Assembly: GCA_003640645.1 (NCBI GenBank)
Contig: QGHH01000011.1
Location: forward strand, 62,001-126,000
Length of the DNA: 64,000 nt
DNA from: Fredinandcohnia aciditolerans
GTDB taxonomy: Bacteria > Bacillota > Bacilli > Bacillales > Bacillaceae_L
Reading direction: 5' to 3'
In this document: in pieces, positions 1 through 7,071 of the stretch
How the letters are laid out: each line of letters begins with the position of its first letter
Position numbering within the stretch: position 1 is the first letter of the stretch
Notes under the pieces: generated by a model
Told to the model about the DNA's origin: nothing
What the model saw: the letters and a program-made list of their open reading frames with translations, nothing else
Databases searched by the model: none
Position numbers and translations under genes: made by a program

Positions 1-171
1 TGCATTGTAATGGAGGTTTTTACTATGACATTTTAAAATAAAGAAAGTCTAATTACATTAACATAAATTGTCGCAGGTTTTAACATAAAATATCGGTGAA
101 TTTATTATAAATATGTCGGTGACAACAGTATATATTATTTATGCCAAGATTAATTATAGTTGAAACAGGCT

Positions 172-270
172 CTACTTCTTTTTATTGATCTGCTTGATTT
201 TCCCTTTGTTCTTCTTTGCTAACGCTACAAGTTTATCTGCATCCTTTTTTGTAATTCCTGAGCTAGCCAT
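172..270 (-). CDS. small basic protein, 32 aa
   Basis: Short minus-strand frame encoding a very lysine-rich peptide that starts MASSGITKKDADKL and ends in three lysines. The ATG at 270 has a good ribosome binding site (AAGGAGTG) about 8 nt upstream; an in-frame ATG at 276 sits too close to that site. It is divergent from the gene starting at 402. No family recognised; basic charge would suit nucleic-acid binding, which is inference. Confidence 0.55.
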   Translation of the reverse strand: MASSGITKKDADKLVALAKKNKGKIKQINKKK

Positions 271-401
271 ATCCATCACTCCTTGTTGTTTCTTTTACAA
301 CAGTATGTCCCGCTTTTTTTCTCAATAAACCTAGTAAAATAGCATATTTCTAATATTCCTTCATAAACTATTTCAAAAGAGTGAGGGAAGGAGTGTGTGC
401 T

Positions 402-806
402 ATGGGAAAAAACCTTAACCCCATGTTCAATGCACCAACCAAACCTAAACCCATATATGAGGTTAAAGAAAAAAGACCACGTAAAACACGTTGCGATAAA
501 AAACATGATATTAAGGTACCAGTTACTGAAATCCAAAAAATGAAGATACGATTACAAGCTCACCGAAAAGGACTAAGAGCAACCCCATATTCCTCAAACC
601 TTGTTATCGAAGGATTGAAAAGAGAGTTTATAACGGACATTGGGGAGTTTACACCATATAAGGATACCCATGATTATGTACATGTAAAGCTCCTACCGTA
701 CCATTATGAGAAAATAGTAGAGTTAGCTATTAAATGGGGGGTATCAGAACGGAGAGCTGCACACAGGATATTGTTGTTTATGGTGAAGTGGGAGGAAGGC
801 GAATGA
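402..806 (+). CDS. ribbon-helix-helix-like DNA-binding protein (putative)
   Basis: A 134-aa basic protein. Two stretches (about residues 36-75 and 92-131) each show a short beta-like segment (DIKVPVTE; YVHVKLLP) followed by two amphipathic helices, the pattern of ribbon-helix-helix DNA-binding folds, apparently in tandem. The ATG at 402 is preferred because GGGAAGGAG lies 8 nt upstream; an earlier GTG at 381 lacks a site. Its stop overlaps the next start by 4 nt (ATGA), so the two are translationally coupled. A role as element regulator or partition-type binder is inferred; the exact family is not recognised. Confidence 0.6.
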   Translation: MGKNLNPMFNAPTKPKPIYEVKEKRPRKTRCDKKHDIKVPVTEIQKMKIRLQAHRKGLRATPYSSNLVIEGLKREFITDIGEFTPYKDTHDYVHVKLLPYHYEKIVELAIKWGVSERRAAHRILLFMVKWEEGE

Positions 807-1363
807 AGCGTTATAGTCGATTGAATTTGCTTGAGGAAGAAATGAGTAAGTTAGAAGAAAGGGGATTTTCGAAATTTCTCTTTCACCTTCATGGAAAATA
901 TGTTTATTTGAAGATCTATCTCCCGAATAAGTTATATCTTCGGGCAAATGTCCTAATAGATGATATTTGTGAACTAACTCAGGAAGAATTTACTTTAGCT
1001 GACCTTCTACTTTTGTTATACCAGGACTGGTTACTAGAGGTGCGAAAGCATAATAATATTCCTTCCATGTTTACTAGACTTAATGTGAGGGATATGAAAA
1101 CACCAAGTCTGTATATGAATAATAAAGAAGTTACCATGAATAAAGAAGAAACAGAGGGGTATCAAGAATTTAGATTTCGACTAATGCGAAAAGAAGTTAT
1201 TCGTTGTGAGGTATTACTACAAGAAATTGAAGACTATTATCCAGGCCATCCATTTACAGTTGAGTCTGTTTTAGAGATACTGTTTATTGATTTTATGAAT
1301 GAGTTTATAAAAAGTGGAGGAAATGTTATTAAAGAGATTATTTCTCGTATAGAAAAAGGGTAG
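803..1363 (+). CDS. hypothetical protein with two ribbon-helix-helix-like segments
   Basis: A 186-aa protein coupled to the previous gene through an ATGA overlap, with GGAGGAAGG as binding site. Residues 32-80 and 121-168 again look like strand-helix-helix units (VYLKIYLP; FRFRLMRK), so this may be a diverged relative or partner of the upstream protein. It is the last gene before a promoter and structured leader. Function unknown. Confidence 0.55.
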   Translation: MKRYSRLNLLEEEMSKLEERGFSKFLFHLHGKYVYLKIYLPNKLYLRANVLIDDICELTQEEFTLADLLLLLYQDWLLEVRKHNNIPSMFTRLNVRDMKTPSLYMNNKEVTMNKEETEGYQEFRFRLMRKEVIRCEVLLQEIEDYYPGHPFTVESVLEILFIDFMNEFIKSGGNVIKEIISRIEKG

Positions 1364-1497
1364 TATATGAATTGAAAAATGCACTAATTACCCAAATAAA
1401 ACAAAGCTATTGAAATTAATGGTGGTTAATTAGGGGAAAAGAATAACTGATATTTCCTAAAATAACCTTAATAGTAAGTTGAACTAGTGAATTCCCA
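1364..1497. other. non-coding AT-rich spacer
   Basis: AT-rich stretch between the end of the ribbon-helix-helix-like pair and the promoter at 1498. I see no reading frame with a ribosome binding site and no strong hairpin. Confidence 0.5.
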
Positions 1498-1526
1498 TTG
1501 TTCTTTCTACTATTATCTTTTATAAT
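1498..1526 (+). promoter_or_regulatory. sigma-A promoter for leader A
   Basis: TTGTTC, exactly 17 nt, then TATAAT. It precedes the long structured leader of the operon that starts at 1693. Spacing and -10 match the vegetative consensus. Confidence 0.7.
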
Positions 1527-1561
1527 TAATGTATATTTAATGAGTTTATTTATTTTTTTGA

Positions 1562-1658
1562 TTACTCTTTTGAGTAAGGTATTAGTAGAAATTAAAGTCC
1601 TATTGGGATGATTGTAAGGACCAGTGTGTCCAAATAATCGTTCTCATAGGACTTTTTT
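1562..1658 (+). promoter_or_regulatory. structured 5' leader, family copy A
   Basis: Hairpin 1 is TTACTC-tttt-GAGTAA (1562-1577). After 18 nt, hairpin 2 has outer arms AGTCCTAT (1596-1603) and ATAGGACT (1646-1653), inner GATT/AATC and GGAC/GTCC helices, and a six-T run. Hairpin 1 begins 36 nt after the -10 box. The same order and spacing recur upstream of four other operons in this window (6.9, 44.9, 53.4 and 55.4 kb). It looks like an attenuator inside the 5' untranslated region, because the first gene starts only 35 nt after the T-run. Confidence 0.65.
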
Positions 1659-1692
1659 GTTTTTATAAGGAATATGAGGGAGGGGAATTAAA

Positions 1693-1851
1693 TTGATCAC
1701 TGTCAAAAGAATAGGTTCTTGCCAATATGAAGTTCTCTTTAATGGAGAATGTATGCCCTTTTCAGACTTTGATAGTGCTGTGAAAGAAGCAGTTCATATT
1801 TGTAATAATAATGGCTTAACGCATGACAAAATTAAATTTGAAAATCTTTAG
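1693..1851 (+). CDS. small hypothetical protein, 52 aa
   Basis: TTG start with a strong GGGAGGGG site 7 nt upstream. The peptide starts MITVKRIGSCQYEVLFNG and looks like a short beta-hairpin plus helix domain, similar in style to the 71-aa protein at 3373. First gene of the transcription unit driven from 1498. Function unknown. Confidence 0.6.
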   Translation: MITVKRIGSCQYEVLFNGECMPFSDFDSAVKEAVHICNNNGLTHDKIKFENL

Positions 1852-1858
1852 GGTGTAA

Positions 1859-1888
1859 TTCTAAAAAACAATTCTAAGAAAAGGGTGT
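1859..1888 (+). repeat. recurrent leader motif, copy 1
   Basis: Copy of the TTTCTAAAAAATCAATTCTA-(n)-GAAAGGGTGT motif found just upstream of several start codons in this window. Here it precedes the GTG at 1897 and supplies the GGGTGT ribosome binding region. Confidence 0.55.
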
Positions 1889-1896
1889 GTTTCTAA

Positions 1897-2166
1897 GTGA
1901 AACAATTAAATGTATCTGCATGGAAAGTATTGGAGTCTGCAAAGAAAAAGGATAGGGTTATTAGACACCTTAAAAAAGAAGGTGTTTTTTTATTCCATCA
2001 TGCAACGAAAGGGTTTGTATATTCTCTTGATGTTGGCCAATTTCAAGCAACTCCTATTTCAATCGTTGTTAGTTTACTAGATGGAGTTGTAACTGTTCTT
2101 GAAGCCTACTCAGGTGTAACAGCTGACGAGCTTAAGTTATGTCTGGTGGAAGAAAAAACAGCTTAA
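1897..2166 (+). CDS. hypothetical protein, 89 aa
   Basis: Small protein with a basic N-terminal helical half (residues 10-27) and a hydrophobic beta-rich middle. GTG start follows the recurrent leader motif. It lies between the 52-aa gene and the PP-loop enzyme on one strand and is probably co-transcribed. No family recognised. Confidence 0.6.
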   Translation: MKQLNVSAWKVLESAKKKDRVIRHLKKEGVFLFHHATKGFVYSLDVGQFQATPISIVVSLLDGVVTVLEAYSGVTADELKLCLVEEKTA

Positions 2167-2187
2167 TTTAATAATCATAGGGTGTAG

Positions 2188-2215
2188 GAGAGTGGAGCAA
2201 TCTACTCTCTTTTTT
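2188..2215 (+). terminator. terminator-like hairpin directly upstream of the PP-loop gene
   Basis: Stem GAGAGTGGA/TCTACTCTC with a GCAA loop and six T. Only about 32 nt separate the T-run from the next start codon, and those are filled by the recurrent leader motif and the ribosome binding site. No promoter can fit, so this is probably an intra-operon attenuator. Confidence 0.65.
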
Positions 2216-2216
2216 G

Positions 2217-2239
2217 TTTCTAAAAATCAATTTTAGGAG
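2217..2239 (+). repeat. recurrent leader motif, copy 2
   Basis: TTTCTAAAAATCAATTTTAGGAG directly after the T-run of the preceding hairpin and ending in the ribosome binding site of the PP-loop gene. Confidence 0.55.
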
Positions 2240-2247
2240 TGGTAGGT

Positions 2248-3348
2248 TTGTGTATAAACGACCAGCAATTGTTGTTTGATTTAGGTGGTAGTGAGGTAAC
2301 TTATGAAACAGTAATCGAGCATGACATTAAAAATGCTATGACTATCCCGCTATTACCTCTAAATGAATATGACCATGTAATCGTTAGTATCAGTGGTGGT
2401 AAAGATTCTGTGGCTAGTACGCTTTGGTTACTGGAAGAAGGAGTAGATCCGCAAAAAATTGAATGGTGGCACCAATCTATTGACGGGAATTTCCAAGACC
2501 GAGTTGAATTTATGGACTGGCCTGTAACGGAAGCGTATGTGCAAAGTTTAGGAGAAGTACTAGGAATCAACAAGGTTGTCTTTCAGTGGAGGGAAAACGG
2601 AATTTACGGAGAGCTTATGAGGACAAACTCATTAACGAATGATGTTCTCTACAGTGATAACGGTAAAATTGTTCGTTTGCCTACCAAACAAGGTAAACTT
2701 TCCACTCGGAGAAAGTGGCCAGCACAAGGCGCTGACCTACGTACACGTTGGTGTTCGGCTTATTTGAAGATAGATGTTTTTAGAAGGGTTTTAAACAACC
2801 ATCCTTCTTATAGCGGTACCTTGGATAAGCCTAAGAAAATACTTGTAGTAACAGGCGAGAGGTGGAGCGAGAGCGCAGCAAGAAGTCGGTACAAAATGAC
2901 TGAGCTACATGCTTGCAATACTCAATCTCGAATTGTTCATGCTTTTAGACCTGTTATTCACTGGTCTGAACGTGACATATGGGATATGTACGAGAAGTGG
3001 AGAATCACTCCTCACCCTGCATATCTACTAGGTTATCCTAGAACCTCCTGTTTTAGCTGTATTTTCCTTAGTCCTGACCTTTGGGCGATTTGCCGAGAGT
3101 TAGCACCAGAACGCTTTAACATGCTTGTGGAAAAGGAGAAAGAGTTAAATCATACGATTAATTCTAATCGAATCCCTCTGACACAATTAGCGGATATGGG
3201 CAACTTAAATCGATTACCAAAGGATAAGCGGTTATCTAAATGGGTTGATATGGCTTTTAGTCGTTCATTCTCCAAGGATGAATTAATTATGGATAAATGG
3301 AAATTGCCTGCTGGTGCCTTCGGACAATCCGTAGGTGGACCAATATAA
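2248..3348 (+). CDS. PAPS reductase / DndC-like PP-loop ATPase
   Basis: About 366 aa. The SGGKDS PP-loop at residues 49-54 marks the adenine-nucleotide alpha-hydrolase fold of PAPS reductases and DndC-type sulfurtransferases. Downstream motifs are TRWCSAYLK (about 166-174), GERWSESAARS, HWSERDIW, and a C-terminal CFSC pair. Four cysteines (about 169, 223, 268, 271) could hold an iron-sulfur cluster. Family members activate a substrate with ATP and often move sulfur. TTG at 2248 is chosen because TTAGGAG lies 8 nt upstream; GTG at 2239 lies inside that site. It sits with RNase HII-like and exonuclease genes. The true substrate (sulfate, DNA backbone or nucleobase) cannot be told from sequence. 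Confidence 0.8.
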   Translation: MCINDQQLLFDLGGSEVTYETVIEHDIKNAMTIPLLPLNEYDHVIVSISGGKDSVASTLWLLEEGVDPQKIEWWHQSIDGNFQDRVEFMDWPVTEAYVQSLGEVLGINKVVFQWRENGIYGELMRTNSLTNDVLYSDNGKIVRLPTKQGKLSTRRKWPAQGADLRTRWCSAYLKIDVFRRVLNNHPSYSGTLDKPKKILVVTGERWSESAARSRYKMTELHACNTQSRIVHAFRPVIHWSERDIWDMYEKWRITPHPAYLLGYPRTSCFSCIFLSPDLWAICRELAPERFNMLVEKEKELNHTINSNRIPLTQLADMGNLNRLPKDKRLSKWVDMAFSRSFSKDELIMDKWKLPAGAFGQSVGGPI

Positions 3349-3372
3349 TAATCTAATGAAGGGTAGATAGAT

Positions 3373-3588
3373 ATGTTAAAAAAATTATTTAAAAGAGATA
3401 AAGATGGATTTGTTAGAAATGGCTCTCACATGGGTGTTCATTTCAATGTGTTCAAAGAAGGGAAAAAATATTATGCTGTAGTATATACAGAAAATATTGT
3501 TCGTACTTCGGGGCGAAATTCTATTGCTGAAGCTATAGAAAGAGCTAGAATAAACATAGAAAAAGAACTAGAGTTGGTGACGATATGA
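3373..3588 (+). CDS. small hypothetical protein, 71 aa
   Basis: Starts MLKKLFKRDKDGFV. A basic N-terminus is followed by a beta-hairpin-like stretch (KYYAVVYTE) and a C-terminal amphipathic helix. Overlaps the next gene by 4 nt (ATGA), so expression is coupled. Resembles in layout the 52-aa protein at 1693. Function unknown. Confidence 0.6.
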   Translation: MLKKLFKRDKDGFVRNGSHMGVHFNVFKEGKKYYAVVYTENIVRTSGRNSIAEAIERARINIEKELELVTI

Positions 3589-3917
3589 GTAATCAAAATG
3601 AGAGGGAAAGATCCGGTTTTACCAAATTAGGATTCTCAAAAAGCGGGTTTGCTGCATGTGGCCATTTCACAAACTGTTTCATGGGTAAGCAAGAGTGTTA
3701 TTGGTTTCTAAATGGTAGGGATGTTGAAGTGAGAGATTACTGTCATTGCTATTTAAACAATCATCCTAAGCATAAGAATCCAAACTACAAAGAGCCCCAA
3801 GAGGAAGTGGAAACAAGCCTACTTGAAGTAGAAGAACCGGTTATTGAGGAAAAGAAATCAGAGAAAGTAAAAGAAAAAGAAGAAGTGAAAGAGATGGAAC
3901 AACTATCTCTATTCTAA
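3585..3917 (+). CDS. cysteine-rich protein with C-terminal clamp-binding-like peptide
   Basis: A 110-aa protein. The N-terminal half has several cysteines and histidines (CGHFTNCF, QECYWF, DYCHCYL), suggesting a metal-binding domain at about residues 25-56. The C-terminal half is a long Glu/Lys-rich linker ending in QLSLF, the classic bacterial beta-clamp-binding pentapeptide. The element encodes its own clamp at 56.6 kb, so this could be a clamp-tethered accessory factor. The motif is seen directly; the role is inference. Confidence 0.6.
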   Translation: MSNQNERERSGFTKLGFSKSGFAACGHFTNCFMGKQECYWFLNGRDVEVRDYCHCYLNNHPKHKNPNYKEPQEEVETSLLEVEEPVIEEKKSEKVKEKEEVKEMEQLSLF

Positions 3918-3925
3918 CAATCTAT

Positions 3926-3963
3926 GAGAGGTAGCGGGTAATTATACTTGCTATCTCTTTTTT
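3926..3963 (+). terminator. terminator-like hairpin before the RNase HII-like gene
   Basis: Stem AGAGGTAGC/GCTATCTCT with a T-run, ending 17 nt before the start codon at 3981. The ribosome binding site TGGAGGG follows at once, leaving no room for a promoter, so it would act as an attenuator for the downstream genes. Confidence 0.6.
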
Positions 3964-3980
3964 ATATGGAGGGTAAATAA

Positions 3981-4823
3981 ATGGCTGAATCTGTATTAGA
4001 AATTAATCGTTTAAAAGGCAGACCATTAGACAATTTATATGCAGGTATTGATGAAGTTGCGGTAAGTACATTAGCGGGTCCAATGGTATGTGCGGTAGTG
4101 GTTTTACCGAAAGTGCATGGTATTGGGGGTCTACCAGTGGATTCAAAACTCTTACATCAGAGTATTAATCGAATGTCAGACCTAATCTTAGAACGTGCTT
4201 TATATGTGGATATCGTCAAATTAAATGCAGAAGAAGTAGATAGATTAGGTGAACGGAAGTCATTGCGTACACTTTGGAAAGCTTGTGCAGATCATGTTAG
4301 GAAACATGCTCCTTCAATAGAAATAATTATAGATGGGAAACATGAAGTTCCAAACATTACAAACCAACAGGCAATTATTAAAGCGGATGCTACACATGAT
4401 AATGTGAGTGCTGCGGCAATTGTTGCAAAGTGTTGGACAGATAATTTTATGAGAGAGGTAGGGAGAATGTATCCGGAATACCTCTTTGGTAAGCACAAAG
4501 GTTATCCAACAGATGAACACATGGCATTATTACGTCGATATGGGATAAGTCCTTTACACCGTAAACAAGATACGGAATTGAAGATGAAAACCCATAAGCC
4601 TAAAGAGAAGATACGGTTAAATCTTCAAGAAGCAACCAGTATTCTTATGCAAATGAAAGAATCGTTAACGAAAGATCCCTTGAAATTCAATGAGAAGGTT
4701 CAAGGCTTTCTAAAAAGAATGTGGAACAAGGTAATGGTGTTTAAGAAATTGCCATCAGATAATGAACAGCAATTCCTTTACTCCATCTTTTTAACGGTAT
4801 GTCATAAAAGGCATGCTCATTAA
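3981..4823 (+). CDS. RNase HII-like protein with altered GRG motif
   Basis: A 280-aa protein aligned by eye to RNase HII along its first about 195 residues: IDEVAVSTLAGP (23-34), VDSKLL, IIID (115-118), AAAIVAK...D (145-154), YPEYLFGKHKGYPTDEH (164-180) and PLHRK. The likely catalytic acids D24, E25, D118 and D154 are kept. The normal IDEAGRGP is replaced by IDEVAVST, so the GRG loop that reads the RNA-DNA junction is lost. An 85-aa helical C-terminal extension is extra. RNase HII cuts ribonucleotides in DNA. The next gene is a 5'-3' exonuclease, suggesting a primer or ribonucleotide removal pair. Confidence 0.8.
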   Translation: MAESVLEINRLKGRPLDNLYAGIDEVAVSTLAGPMVCAVVVLPKVHGIGGLPVDSKLLHQSINRMSDLILERALYVDIVKLNAEEVDRLGERKSLRTLWKACADHVRKHAPSIEIIIDGKHEVPNITNQQAIIKADATHDNVSAAAIVAKCWTDNFMREVGRMYPEYLFGKHKGYPTDEHMALLRRYGISPLHRKQDTELKMKTHKPKEKIRLNLQEATSILMQMKESLTKDPLKFNEKVQGFLKRMWNKVMVFKKLPSDNEQQFLYSIFLTVCHKRHAH

Positions 4824-4842
4824 TTACTAGGGGGAAATCTGA

Positions 4843-5712
4843 ATGAAAAAGAAATTGATGATAATAGATGGTCCAAATATGTTGAATCGTGCTTATTATG
4901 CAACTGCATATGGGAGAGATGAATCACAATTAGAAAAGGATGATAAGGGTTTTTATCTAAATGGATTAAAAATGTTTGTACAAATGTTTGAAGGTTATGT
5001 TGAAAGGTTGGGTATTACCCACACAGCTATTACCTGGGATGATAAAGATGGAAAATATTTCCGTAAAAAGATGTTTCCTTCATATAAGGGGCATCGAGGG
5101 GAAAAACCTTTTCCATTAAAACAACAATTAGTTTCATGTAACTCCATGATGAAAAAATTAGGCATAGCTACCTTTCAAATGGATGCTCTTGAAGCAGATG
5201 ATCTTTGTGCCTGTATATTACGTGGGTGGAGAGAGTTAGAAGGAGAAACAAGCGAGGTTTTTATTATTAGCGCGGATAAGGACCTTTTTCAACTACTTGA
5301 ACCAAACACGTACCAGGTATTTAAGAAAGGGAATCAAGAAATTGTCTATTCTTTTGATAATTTCAAGGAGGAATATGGCATAAATCCCGCTTCATGGTCG
5401 GATTACAAGGGCATAGCTGGCGATAAATCAGATGGGCTTCCGGGATGTGTTGGTGTTGGAGATAAGGCAATTTTGCCACTTTTACAGAAGTATATTACGG
5501 TTGAAAACCTCTATCAAAACTTATCTCAGCTACCCAAAGAATTTAACAGGTATATTAAAAAACTTGAAGAGCAGCAAGATCAAGTCTATCTTAGTAAGAT
5601 TTTAGCTACAATTATAGATGAACTTCGTCTTTTTGATTCTACGGAATTTTTAAGTTTACATTTGGAAGATAAGAAGAAAGCGAGTCTTTATAAGTGGTTA
5701 AATATTGCATAA
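4843..5712 (+). CDS. 5'-3' exonuclease (Pol I N-terminal / FEN type)
   Basis: A 289-aa protein starting MKKKLMIIDGPNMLNRAYYA, with D9 as first acidic ligand. It has LEADD (116-120), SADKDLFQLL (143-152) and YKGIAGDKSDGLPG (188-201), followed by a helix-hairpin-helix (GVGDKAI). These are the metal-binding and DNA-binding signatures of stand-alone PolA-type flap/5' exonucleases, and the length fits. It would remove RNA primers or 5' flaps. Placed 20 nt after the RNase HII-like gene and closed by a strong terminator. Confidence 0.88.
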   Translation: MKKKLMIIDGPNMLNRAYYATAYGRDESQLEKDDKGFYLNGLKMFVQMFEGYVERLGITHTAITWDDKDGKYFRKKMFPSYKGHRGEKPFPLKQQLVSCNSMMKKLGIATFQMDALEADDLCACILRGWRELEGETSEVFIISADKDLFQLLEPNTYQVFKKGNQEIVYSFDNFKEEYGINPASWSDYKGIAGDKSDGLPGCVGVGDKAILPLLQKYITVENLYQNLSQLPKEFNRYIKKLEEQQDQVYLSKILATIIDELRLFDSTEFLSLHLEDKKKASLYKWLNIA

Positions 5713-5715
5713 TTT

Positions 5716-5745
5716 AAGCCTATGGAGTTTTTCATAGGCTTTTTT
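5716..5745. terminator. bidirectional intrinsic terminator
   Basis: Perfect AAGCCTATG/CATAGGCTT stem, T-run on plus and A-run mirrored for minus. It serves the exonuclease operon and the convergent gene at 5749-6033. Confidence 0.85.
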
Positions 5746-5748
5746 AGT

Positions 5749-6033
5749 TTATATAGTATTAGGTACGATAGGAACAAACCTAAAATCTAGGTTTTGTGGA
5801 AGTTGGTGATTAACAGAATAGTAGTAAATAATTTTAGCTACTTTATCTGTATCTATTTCTAATTTTTTGTATTTTCCATAGTCTAAATAGCTTTCAAAAT
5901 GACCATCTATTTTTGAATCAGAACTAAAGAACTCTGCAATGGCCTGTAAGGAACGTTTTGAATTAATAATTGCATAGAATACTCGATCATCTTTAGTTTT
6001 AATCGCAATGTGTTCTTGAAATTTATCATCCAA
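5749..6033 (-). CDS. hypothetical protein, probably frameshifted at its 5' end
   Basis: 94 aa if started at a TTG with no ribosome binding site. A good ATG at 6064 with AAGGTGG upstream lies out of frame, separated by a run of nine A. With one A fewer the frame would join and give an N-terminus beginning MKKNFFIGRVLDDK. The gene is therefore either naturally slippery, a recent frameshift, or carries a sequencing error. The protein has no recognised family. Confidence 0.5.
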   Translation of the reverse strand: MDDKFQEHIAIKTKDDRVFYAIINSKRSLQAIAEFFSSDSKIDGHFESYLDYGKYKKLEIDTDKVAKIIYYYSVNHQLPQNLDFRFVPIVPNTI

Positions 6034-6219
6034 TACTCTGCCGATAAAAAAGTTTTTTTTTCATACACATCCACCTTTACCAATATTTACATTGATATTA
6101 TCTACTTTATCCTAACGAACCTGCAACATAATTTGGAACAAAATTTGAAATATAAAGAGAAACCGACGCATCAAACTTAAATTTATGTATATAATTCTAG
6201 TAAAAAGGGGTGTTTGGGT

Positions 6220-6846
6220 ATGACGATGGTTATTGTTAAGAATAATGGTGATAGTATTTTAATGGCGGCAGACAAAAGAAGAACTGTGGAGTATCCAGAT
6301 GGTAGAATTGAAAGATATGATGATTATAGAAAAATTAAGGTAATACAAGACAAGTATGTATTAACATTCGCTGGAAACGTTTTTGTTTTTGAAGAAGCGG
6401 TAAATTTTATTCAGGAAAAAGGAGCAGTATTAAACAAACTTAATCCTAATGACGTGGTTACTATTTTTAGGGATGCATTTCAATATGGTAAACATTGCTT
6501 TGAAAATAAGTATGGAATCGAAGCTGAATCAGTCATTTATTTAGGATTTCGAGAAGGTAAATCGACTAAGTTATATGGTTTTTCTTCGGGCGATAATTTT
6601 GCAGGCGAAGAGGTTCCCGCTTCCATAAAAGTATATGCAAAAAATCAAGAAGAAGAACAACGTTTAGCTGATGAAACAACGAATTTTATTAATTCAAAAC
6701 TAAAAACTAAAACTTTTGGATCTTATAAGGAGATTGCTGATATGTTTGCAGAAGCTATTAAAAGGGTAGATAGCGAATATATCAGTAAGAACGCTGATTC
6801 AGTTTTCTTCTCTTTGAATAATATTGAAACGTACTCCCATGAGTAA
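6220..6846 (+). CDS. proteasome / HslV-like N-terminal threonine hydrolase
   Basis: 208 aa. After Met removal the chain starts TMVIVKNNGDSILMAADK, giving Thr1 and Asp17 as in HslV (TTIVAVRRNG...D17). It continues to RKIKVI (Lys37, the probable Lys33 equivalent with a 4-residue insertion) and YVLTFAGNVFVFEEA, matching the conserved FAG turn. These are the core features of the Ntn-hydrolase proteasome beta fold. Start 6220 is fixed by AAAGGGGTG 8 nt upstream and places Thr at position 2. No HslU-type unfoldase is seen nearby. The same element carries E1-, E2- and JAB-like genes at 58.7-61.5 kb. Proteolytic activity is inferred. Confidence 0.65.
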   Translation: MTMVIVKNNGDSILMAADKRRTVEYPDGRIERYDDYRKIKVIQDKYVLTFAGNVFVFEEAVNFIQEKGAVLNKLNPNDVVTIFRDAFQYGKHCFENKYGIEAESVIYLGFREGKSTKLYGFSSGDNFAGEEVPASIKVYAKNQEEEQRLADETTNFINSKLKTKTFGSYKEIADMFAEAIKRVDSEYISKNADSVFFSLNNIETYSHE

Positions 6847-6856
6847 TTTTACTGTA

Positions 6857-6885
6857 TTGTCCTATATAAAGGGAAAAGGTATAAT
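6857..6885 (+). promoter_or_regulatory. sigma-A promoter for the radC leader
   Basis: TTGTCC, 17 nt, TATAAT. Lies just after the Ntn-hydrolase gene and drives a leader of about 180 nt before radC. Confidence 0.75.
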
Positions 6886-6920
6886 AGATTTATAGTTATT
6901 TCCTTTTTTCTTTTATTTTT

Positions 6921-7027
6921 TTGCCATATGGCAAGGTTTGTTTTTACTAATGTTTAAAATACCTGTTGGGTATAGATTTTATACGGTAATTCCGTATGCA
7001 GAAATCTGATACCTGACAGGTTTTTTT
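6921..7027 (+). promoter_or_regulatory. structured 5' leader, family copy D
   Basis: Hairpin 1 is the palindrome TTGCCATATGGCAA (6921-6934), 36 nt after the -10. Hairpin 2 has outer arms ACCTGT (6961-6966) and ACAGGT (7016-7021), a second helix GTATAGATTT/AAATCTGATAC, an inner ATACGG/CCGTAT hairpin and seven T. The 5' arm carries the conserved TTGGG. The initial transcribed region is U-rich. Confidence 0.7.
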
Positions 7028-7028
7028 A

Positions 7029-7060
7029 TTTTCTAAAAAAAATCAAAAAATCTAGGAAGG
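7029..7060 (+). repeat. recurrent leader motif, copy 3
   Basis: TTTTCTAAAAAAAATCAAAA...CTAGGAAGG, between the T-run of leader D and the radC start codon; a weaker match than the other copies. Confidence 0.45.
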
Positions 7061-7071
7061 TGAGTTTATGT

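Noticed and set aside
276-536. 86-codon minus-strand frame
   Set aside because: It lies opposite the well-supported gene at 402-806, starts inside that gene without a ribosome binding site and gives a Phe/Cys-rich, non-protein-like translation.
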